From: Crocinitomicaceae bacterium
GTDB lineage: Bacteria > Bacteroidota > Bacteroidia > Flavobacteriales_D > Crocinitomicaceae
Direction: 5' to 3'
Length of the DNA stretch: 64,000 nucleotides
Assembly: GCA_024643365.1 (NCBI GenBank)
Contig: JAHENC010000019.1
Location: forward strand, 115,945 to 179,944
Below, piece after piece: positions 59,783 through 64,000 of the stretch; within the stretch, counting starts at the first letter, position 1; each line of letters opens with the position of its first letter. The translations under genes were made by a program, and so were the position numbers. The notes under the pieces are model-generated. The model had not been told where the DNA came from. It worked only from the letters and a program-made list of their open reading frames with translations, and did not search any database.

Positions 59783-60828
59783 TATCCTAAATGATTTCTT
59801 CTTGATTTTTCGCAAGCACAGACTAATTGCCAAAGTGCTCTTGCACCTACATTCGCATCCCAATCACCTTCAGAACCTGGTGCGACTTCGTTTAAGTCAA
59901 ATCCAATGATTTTTCTTCCTGAATTGACCAAGGCAAACAACAAATAGCTGACTTCTTGTAATTCGAATCCTCCCGCAACAGGTGTTCCTGTGTGTGGACA
60001 TAATTCTGGTTTTAATCCATCAATGTCAAAAGAAACATAAACGTTCATCGGAAGGTGTTGAATCATTTCTTCCACTTGACTTGCCCATGTTTTACCAGCA
60101 TATTGCTCGTTTTTTATGTTCCAATCGTAATAGGTTTGAACGCGGTCGGAATCACGACTTAAAAACACTTCTCGTTCGGAAACGTCGCGAATGCCAACTT
60201 GTACAAGTTTGGACATGTGTTCCGCGTGTTGAATGACATTAAACATGATGCTTGCATGTGACTGCGAAAATCCTTCATAGGCATCACGAAGGTCCGCATG
60301 CGCATCGATTTGTAGAATTCCGAAGTCATCATACGTTTCGTTTAGCGCCTCCATTAATCCAAGTGGGGTGGAGTGTTCTCCTCCTAATACAGCAGGTATT
60401 TTACCTTGAGCCAAGATATCCGAACAACGTTCTTTCAAATTGCTTCTTAATGCCTGATGTGCACTATTGATTTCATCTAGAACGGATTGGTATTTCAATA
60501 AGGCTTTTTCTTCACCATTGGATTCTAAGTACTGAATGTATTCTAGTCCCTGCTCACAACAGTGCGCATTGATTTCTTTCCATTCTTGCGAAATGGGTGA
60601 CATATACACTTTTGTATCGTAGGCACGGTCCAAATCTGGATGGAAAAAATCAAGTTGTGTCGATGCTTCCAAAATCGCTTCTGGTCCATCGCTCGTTCCT
60701 TTACCATAGGAAGCGGTTGCATCCCAAGGAATAGGGACAATCACAATGTTCGCTTCTGTTTCCGTGTAAGGAAATCCAAAAATATTACCGTTGGCGATTC
60801 CTACGCCATTTGGATCAAATTCACTCAT
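59782..60828 (-). CDS. Agmatinase/arginase family ureohydrolase
   Basis: A 348-aa cytoplasmic binuclear manganese enzyme family member. The metal motifs are GGEHSTPLG, IDAHADLRD (Asp-Ala-His-Ala-Asp) and SFDIDGLKP. The N-terminus has IPWDATASYGKGTSDGPEAILEAS and the end has FDLNEVAPG. Substrate could be agmatine, arginine, guanidinobutyrate or formiminoglutamate and cannot be read from the sequence. It overlaps murQ by 4 nt (ATGA) and the membrane gene by 1 nt, so it is mid-operon. Confidence 0.9.
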   Translation of the reverse strand: MSEFDPNGVGIANGNIFGFPYTETEANIVIVPIPWDATASYGKGTSDGPEAILEASTQLDFFHPDLDRAYDTKVYMSPISQEWKEINAHCCEQGLEYIQYLESNGEEKALLKYQSVLDEINSAHQALRSNLKERCSDILAQGKIPAVLGGEHSTPLGLMEALNETYDDFGILQIDAHADLRDAYEGFSQSHASIMFNVIQHAEHMSKLVQVGIRDVSEREVFLSRDSDRVQTYYDWNIKNEQYAGKTWASQVEEMIQHLPMNVYVSFDIDGLKPELCPHTGTPVAGGFELQEVSYLLFALVNSGRKIIGFDLNEVAPGSEGDWDANVGARALWQLVCACEKSRRNHLG

Positions 60829-61637
60829 TTTATTTGTTTAAAAAAATCAACTGCTTTACGAACAGAACCGTGTTCTAATAAAAGTGCTTGTGCTTCCGGC
60901 AAGGAAACTCCGGTTTCTTCTGCGACCATGCGTGCGCCGCGATCAACCAATTTATGGTTGCTTAATTGCATGTCCACCATTTTATTTCCTTTGACTCTTC
61001 CTAGTTTAATCATTAAACTGGTAGAAATCATGTTTAAAACCAATTTCTGAGCGGTTCCAGATTTCATGCGAGTACTTCCCGTCACGAATTCTGGGCCAAC
61101 AACGGGTGCAATCGGAAATGCTACTGCTTCGGCAAGTGGTGAGTCTGGATTACAGGAAATTCCAGCGGTTAATAGTCCGTGTTCCTTCGCCTTTTCGATG
61201 CCACCAAGTACATAGGGTGTACTTCCGCTTGCGGCGATTCCTACAACTGTGTCAAGTTCTGTCATGGAGTATTGTTCTAAATCAATCCATGCTTGATTTC
61301 GGTCATCTTCCGCAAATTCAACTGCCTTGCGAATCGCGGCATCTCCTCCTGCAATGAGTCCAACGACAATTCCATGATCGATGCCAAAGGTTGGCGGACA
61401 CTCACTTGCGTCAACGATTCCTAAGCGTCCACTTGTTCCAGCGCCAATATAGAATAATCTTCCGCCTTGTGCCATGCGTTCGCTACAAGCATTAACAAAT
61501 GCTTCAATGGCTGGAATTTCTTTTTCTACGGAAAGTGCAACTGTTTGATCTTCCCGATTGATGTTTTGTAATAAGTCCAATGTGGACATTTTATCTAAGT
61601 CCTGGTAATTCGAACTTGATTCGGTTACTTTCTTCAT
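60825..61637 (-). CDS. murQ: N-acetylmuramic acid 6-phosphate etherase
   Basis: A 270-aa SIS-domain enzyme that removes the lactyl ether from MurNAc-6-phosphate during cell-wall recycling. LDKMSTLDLLQNINREDQ at the N-terminus, FYIGAGTSGRLGIVDASECPPTFG with the catalytic Glu, EDDRNQAW, GIAASGSTPYVLGGIEKAK and TGSTRMKSGTAQKLVLNM are the family pattern. No PTS or MurK partner lies next to it; its neighbours are a PRTase and an agmatinase-family gene. Together with Mpl it indicates active peptidoglycan recycling. Confidence 0.96.
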   Translation of the reverse strand: MKKVTESSSNYQDLDKMSTLDLLQNINREDQTVALSVEKEIPAIEAFVNACSERMAQGGRLFYIGAGTSGRLGIVDASECPPTFGIDHGIVVGLIAGGDAAIRKAVEFAEDDRNQAWIDLEQYSMTELDTVVGIAASGSTPYVLGGIEKAKEHGLLTAGISCNPDSPLAEAVAFPIAPVVGPEFVTGSTRMKSGTAQKLVLNMISTSLMIKLGRVKGNKMVDMQLSNHKLVDRGARMVAEETGVSLPEAQALLLEHGSVRKAVDFFKQIK

Positions 61638-61638
61638 T

Positions 61639-62133
61639 TTAGTGCAAATAAGCTTTTGAATCGTTTTCGTTCAAGTCTACTTCGACATGATTTTTTAACG
61701 TTGTGGATAGACCGAGTCCAGCGAAATCTGTTTTAATTGGATAACGTCGGTGTTGGCGATCTACTAAGGCAACTGTTTTAATGGCTTTTGTCGCTTGCTC
61801 TAAAAACTTCATGAGTGCATACTGCATGGTTTTTCCGGAGTTGATGACATCATCGACTAGAATGATAAATCCTTTCTTTAATTCCTTTTCATCAATCGAC
61901 AATTGAATCGCTTCGCTCCATGGTTCATCTTTGTTCACGATGATATCAAAGCAAATCACTTCAATCTTGCTGTTTTCACGAATGATCTGAGCTAATTTAT
62001 GAGCGATAATGCTTCCATTTCCAGCAATTCCACCAATGAAAATCCGTTCTTCTTCAAAACAATTCTCCATTAGTTGGTGTCCGATTCGAATGATTTTTTG
62101 CTCGATTTGCTGGTGATTCAGGATGATTTGCAT
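61639..62133 (-). CDS. Phosphoribosyltransferase-family protein
   Basis: A 164-aa protein with the type I PRTase PRPP motif IILVDDVINSGKTMQYAL at about 86-103, an FIGGIAGNGSIIAHKLA segment at about 33-49, and DRQHRRYPIKTDFAG near the end. It resembles PyrR/HPRT-like proteins. Whether it is an enzyme (uracil or hypoxanthine) or a regulator is unclear. It is the first gene of the run, 1 nt before murQ. Confidence 0.85.
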   Translation of the reverse strand: MQIILNHQQIEQKIIRIGHQLMENCFEEERIFIGGIAGNGSIIAHKLAQIIRENSKIEVICFDIIVNKDEPWSEAIQLSIDEKELKKGFIILVDDVINSGKTMQYALMKFLEQATKAIKTVALVDRQHRRYPIKTDFAGLGLSTTLKNHVEVDLNENDSKAYLH

Positions 62134-62153
62134 AGTGAATTTGAATTATGAAT

Positions 62154-62161
62154 CAAAGTTA
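62154..62161 (-). promoter_or_regulatory. -7 box of the PRTase-murQ operon
   Basis: TAACTTTG on the minus strand, 20 nt before the PRTase ATG. No -33 TTG at normal spacing. Confidence 0.4.
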
Positions 62162-62190
62162 ATAAACAAACGACTTGTTCGAAGTATCAG

Positions 62191-62223
62191 GCAAAAAAAA
62201 ATCCCGACAAAGCCGGGATTTAA
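62191..62223 (-). terminator. Intrinsic terminator of the B12-riboswitch gene
   Basis: Stem AAATCCCG/CGGGATTT (62199-62206 with 62214-62221); on the minus strand the distal arm runs into a long U-run. It makes the upstream gene monocistronic. Confidence 0.88.
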
Positions 62224-62241
62224 AGAAGTTTGGAAAAGTGA

Positions 62242-63501
62242 TTAAAGTTTGATCACTTTTTGACTTGTTCCATTCATATTGACAAAATAGATTCCTGCTG
62301 GAAGCATTTCGATGTTCAAGGTGTCATTGGATGTCGTTTGTAGCATCATGCCGTTCATGTCTGTCAAGGTAACGATTGCATTTGCGGTTTTACCGTAAAT
62401 GTTGATCATTCCGTTGCTTGGATTCGGTGAAACCGTAAAATCAGCTGTGTTTTCAGTGGTTACTCCTGCTGCTGAGCGAATATCAAAAACGATTGTTCCA
62501 GGAGAAATTCCAGCAGTAAATTGGTGGATTTCAGTATTTGTAGCATCGTAAATGTACACTGTTCCAGTCGAGAAGAAATCTGTTGTGGATGCGTATAATT
62601 GTCCACTAAGTGGTTCTTGTGCCAACTCGTAGAAGTTTAAATTTGCTCCACTCACTGGACCAACATTATTCATGCTGATGAGGTCAAAATTATTTAAGGT
62701 GATCTCCGAAGAAATTTGGTAAGTGATTTTGTCGTCTCTCAATGCCGAAGTACCACATCCAGCGATGGCATTCGCAATGTTTACTGTGGTAGGAGCTGAT
62801 GTTGCTAGGTCAAATTTAGAAATAGATGTTCCTGTCCAATCTTTATTGTTAACTGTGTAAAGTGCTGAACCAAATTTGATGAGGTTGTCTGGATTTTTTC
62901 CATCTGGACCTAAATCTACTTCGTTTCCGTAGCTGAGGTTCGATAAATTCAATTGTCCGATGATTCCTTTTTCATTTCCCCATTCGTATGCGTTGTTTAC
63001 AACTAAGTAAGCTGTTGATCCGTCAATCACGATGTTTTGAGTTGCCCATTTTGGACCAGTAACGGTATCAAATGCTTGAATTAATTGTAAATCAGCGGTG
63101 TTGTATACATGTAAATAGGAGTCGAACGTCGTTAAGTATTCTCCACGCGTTGCGATTAACTTATTTTGGTAAACGGCAAGGTTGCGAACTCCTGGACAAC
63201 TAACACTCGCAATTTCTTGGTGCGTGTTAAGGTCCATTTTGAAGATTTTTGAATCTGCTGCTACGTAATAGAAATTCCCGTCAATCACGAGGTCAGAAGC
63301 GAAGCGCATGTTTTCCAAGGTATCAACAACTTGGTATTGTTGCGTAGTCGGTACGTATCTTCCAATCGTTACAGGTTCGATAATCGACCCGGTTTGGTAG
63401 TCAAAATACCCTTCATTTACCACCAAAACTTGGTGTAATTGATTTTGTGCAAAGCTCCAAGTGCTTGCAAATAAACTTAATGTAATCAATGCCTTTTTCA
63501 T
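62242..63501 (-). CDS. T9SS-exported YncE/BtuG-like beta-propeller under cobalamin riboswitch control
   Basis: A 419-aa exported protein with a signal peptide (ALITLSLFASTWSFAQ). The N-terminus VLVVNEGYFDYQTGSI, followed by repeating WD/YncE-like units (SDLVIDGNFYYVAADSKIFKMDL, RNLAVYQNKLIATRGEYLTT, DNLIKFGSALYTVNNKDWTG, GQLYASTTDFFSTGTVYIYD), indicates a seven-bladed propeller of the DUF5074/YncE type that includes BtuG. The end (FTVSPNPSNGMINIYGK ... AGIYFVNMN) is a T9SS type A CTD. BtuG of Bacteroides binds B12 at the surface next to BtuB. Here the tail would secure it via T9SS instead of a lipid. A cobalamin riboswitch precedes it; no btuB is in view. B12 binding is inference. Confidence 0.85.
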   Translation of the reverse strand: MKKALITLSLFASTWSFAQNQLHQVLVVNEGYFDYQTGSIIEPVTIGRYVPTTQQYQVVDTLENMRFASDLVIDGNFYYVAADSKIFKMDLNTHQEIASVSCPGVRNLAVYQNKLIATRGEYLTTFDSYLHVYNTADLQLIQAFDTVTGPKWATQNIVIDGSTAYLVVNNAYEWGNEKGIIGQLNLSNLSYGNEVDLGPDGKNPDNLIKFGSALYTVNNKDWTGTSISKFDLATSAPTTVNIANAIAGCGTSALRDDKITYQISSEITLNNFDLISMNNVGPVSGANLNFYELAQEPLSGQLYASTTDFFSTGTVYIYDATNTEIHQFTAGISPGTIVFDIRSAAGVTTENTADFTVSPNPSNGMINIYGKTANAIVTLTDMNGMMLQTTSNDTLNIEMLPAGIYFVNMNGTSQKVIKL

Positions 63502-63565
63502 TCGTTCTGTTTTTTTGAATGTGTAACAATAAAAAACTAGAAGAAGAAAAAAGTAGGAAAAGCTA

Positions 63566-63580
63566 GGATGTAAAACACCC
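63566..63580 (-). terminator. Possible hairpin in the riboswitch expression platform
   Basis: Minus strand GGGTGT-TTT-ACATCC, six pairs with one G-U, followed by a pyrimidine-rich tract. It is the best local candidate for an expression-platform hairpin; weak by itself. Confidence 0.35.
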
Positions 63581-63614
63581 TTGGCGAGTCCGACCTTTAT
63601 CTGAAGTCTTCTCT

Positions 63615-63774
63615 CTGTTCATGGGCAAGTCTTCTGGCTCATGTCCTTTTCAATTCGTCTTCCCAATTGCTCAGTGACTCCGTGAATTGCATTTTAGACA
63701 TTTACAGCTGCAGATACAGCTCCGGATTCTAACCGGATTCCTTATTAATCTCGAAAACGAGAACCTATGGACAG
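63615..63774 (-). ncRNA. Cobalamin (vitamin B12) riboswitch
   Basis: On the minus strand the order is correct. P1 5' strand is CTGTCCAT (63774-63767), then GGAATCCGGTTAGAATCCGG, GCTGTATCTGCAGCTGTAA, GTCACTG and GGGAAGAC. The B12 box AGCCAGAAGACTTGCC (63639-63624) follows, then the P1 3' strand ATGAACAG (63622-63615). The RNA starts directly after the -7 box. It controls the propeller gene starting at 63501, presumably reducing expression when B12 is plentiful. Confidence 0.92.
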
Positions 63775-63776
63775 TG

Positions 63777-63810
63777 CAAAGATAACATTTATTATAAGGT
63801 GACGTTCCAA
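63777..63810 (-). promoter_or_regulatory. Promoter of the riboswitch transcript
   Basis: Minus strand TTG (63810-63808), 23-nt spacer, TATCTTTG (63784-63777). The predicted start lies at the first bases of the riboswitch P1 stem. Confidence 0.65.
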
Positions 63811-63857
63811 AACGGAGGATTCAGTTGCCTGATAAAAAAGAAGCATCTGAAAATTAT

Positions 63858-63888
63858 TTGGCGATTCTGAAAACTATAGCTATCTTTG
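63858..63888 (+). promoter_or_regulatory. rpsO promoter
   Basis: TTG (63858-63860), 20 nt, TATCTTTG (63881-63888), the same layout as the secDF promoter. It is divergent from the riboswitch promoter and gives an approximately 52-nt leader. Confidence 0.75.
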
Positions 63889-63945
63889 CACCCGTATTGA
63901 CCAAGGGTGTCAGTCTACATAATAATCATTTACATAAATATTAGC

Positions 63946-64000
63946 ATGTATTTAAATTCAGAAAAGAAAAAAGAGATCTTCGCTCAACATGGTGGATCTG
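63946..64000 (+). CDS. rpsO: 30S ribosomal protein S15, N-terminal fragment (runs off the window)
   Basis: Eighteen complete codons starting at ATG 63946 read MYLNSEKKKEIFAQHGGS, matching the Bacteroidota S15 N-terminus (MYLSxEKKxEIFxxHG-type). S15 binds 16S rRNA early in 30S assembly. Its leader (63893-63945) contains CACCC...GGGTG arms that could pair, which is of interest because S15 regulates its own mRNA in several bacteria. The identity rests on 18 residues. Confidence 0.8.
   Translation, partial: MYLNSEKKKEIFAQHGGS

Overview
The window looks like chromosomal DNA from a member of the Bacteroidota, most likely order Flavobacteriales and possibly a Fluviicola/Crocinitomicaceae-like bacterium. 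That placement rests on protein character, not on a search. Supporting signs are a fused SecDF, at least six secreted proteins with type IX secretion (T9SS) sorting domains, TAnnTTTG-type -7 promoter boxes, absence of obvious Shine-Dalgarno sequences, several Bacteroidota-type DUF families (DUF4199, DUF2452, DUF3817), and moderate to low GC. The gene set is mostly housekeeping mixed with secreted surface proteins. I see no prophage, insertion sequence, CRISPR array, rRNA or tRNA.

Layout. 1-10.4 kb: N-terminus of an OsmC protein, a nidogen-like T9SS type B surface protein, a large BNR/Asp-box propeller protein, fabI, and a uvrB-DUF3817-SRPBCC run. 10.4-18.5 kb: two small plus-strand genes (AHSA1-like, DUF1801), an unlisted 49-aa gene, fbaA-accD, an MBL-fold protein, a PNGase F-like/LamG T9SS protein and a DUF1003 protein. 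18.6-27.6 kb: a 32-aa membrane peptide, a choice-of-anchor-B T9SS protein, a glycosyltransferase/HAD/MORN/glycosyltransferase operon, and secDF. 27.6-28.15 kb has no convincing gene. 28.2-35.2 kb: a minus-strand block with a lipoprotein, two paralogous outer-membrane beta-barrels, a trypsin-like lipoprotein protease and an SprB-repeat T9SS protein. 35.3-44.7 kb: yaaA, DUF2452, an FAD oxidoreductase, a large TPR/coiled-coil secreted protein, an Mpl-like peptidoglycan ligase overlapping a class D beta-lactamase-like lipoprotein, DUF4199, and rho. 44.8-52.0 kb: dnaB and a companion gene, then the run dnaX-menE-DnaJ-nth. 52-64 kb: a sialidase-like T9SS protein, a paired M16 peptidase operon, a propeller-like protein with an NlpC/P60 peptidase, an operon of a PRTase, murQ, agmatinase-family and membrane genes, and a vitamin B12 riboswitch driving a secreted beta-propeller, divergent from rpsO.

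Most notable observations: (1) dnaX is divided by an A10 run that contains, in frame, the same A-AAA-AAG heptamer used for frameshifting in E. coli dnaX. A predicted hairpin follows 8 nt downstream. The zero frame stops two codons later, and the -1 frame continues for 203 residues of tau-type C-terminus. (2) A cobalamin riboswitch sits upstream of a lone YncE/BtuG-like propeller with a T9SS tail, suggesting a T9SS-exported B12-capture protein. (3) In seven genes a -7 box lies 4-5 nt before the start codon, implying leaderless mRNAs. (4) A class D beta-lactamase-like lipoprotein is translationally coupled to a peptidoglycan-recycling ligase. (5) Rho carries an Asn/Gln-rich low-complexity insert.

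How genes work together: fbaA-accD couples central carbon and lipid precursor genes. Mpl, MurQ, the class D-like protein and NlpC/P60 point to cell-wall turnover. SecDF feeds the many Sec/T9SS cargo proteins encoded around it.
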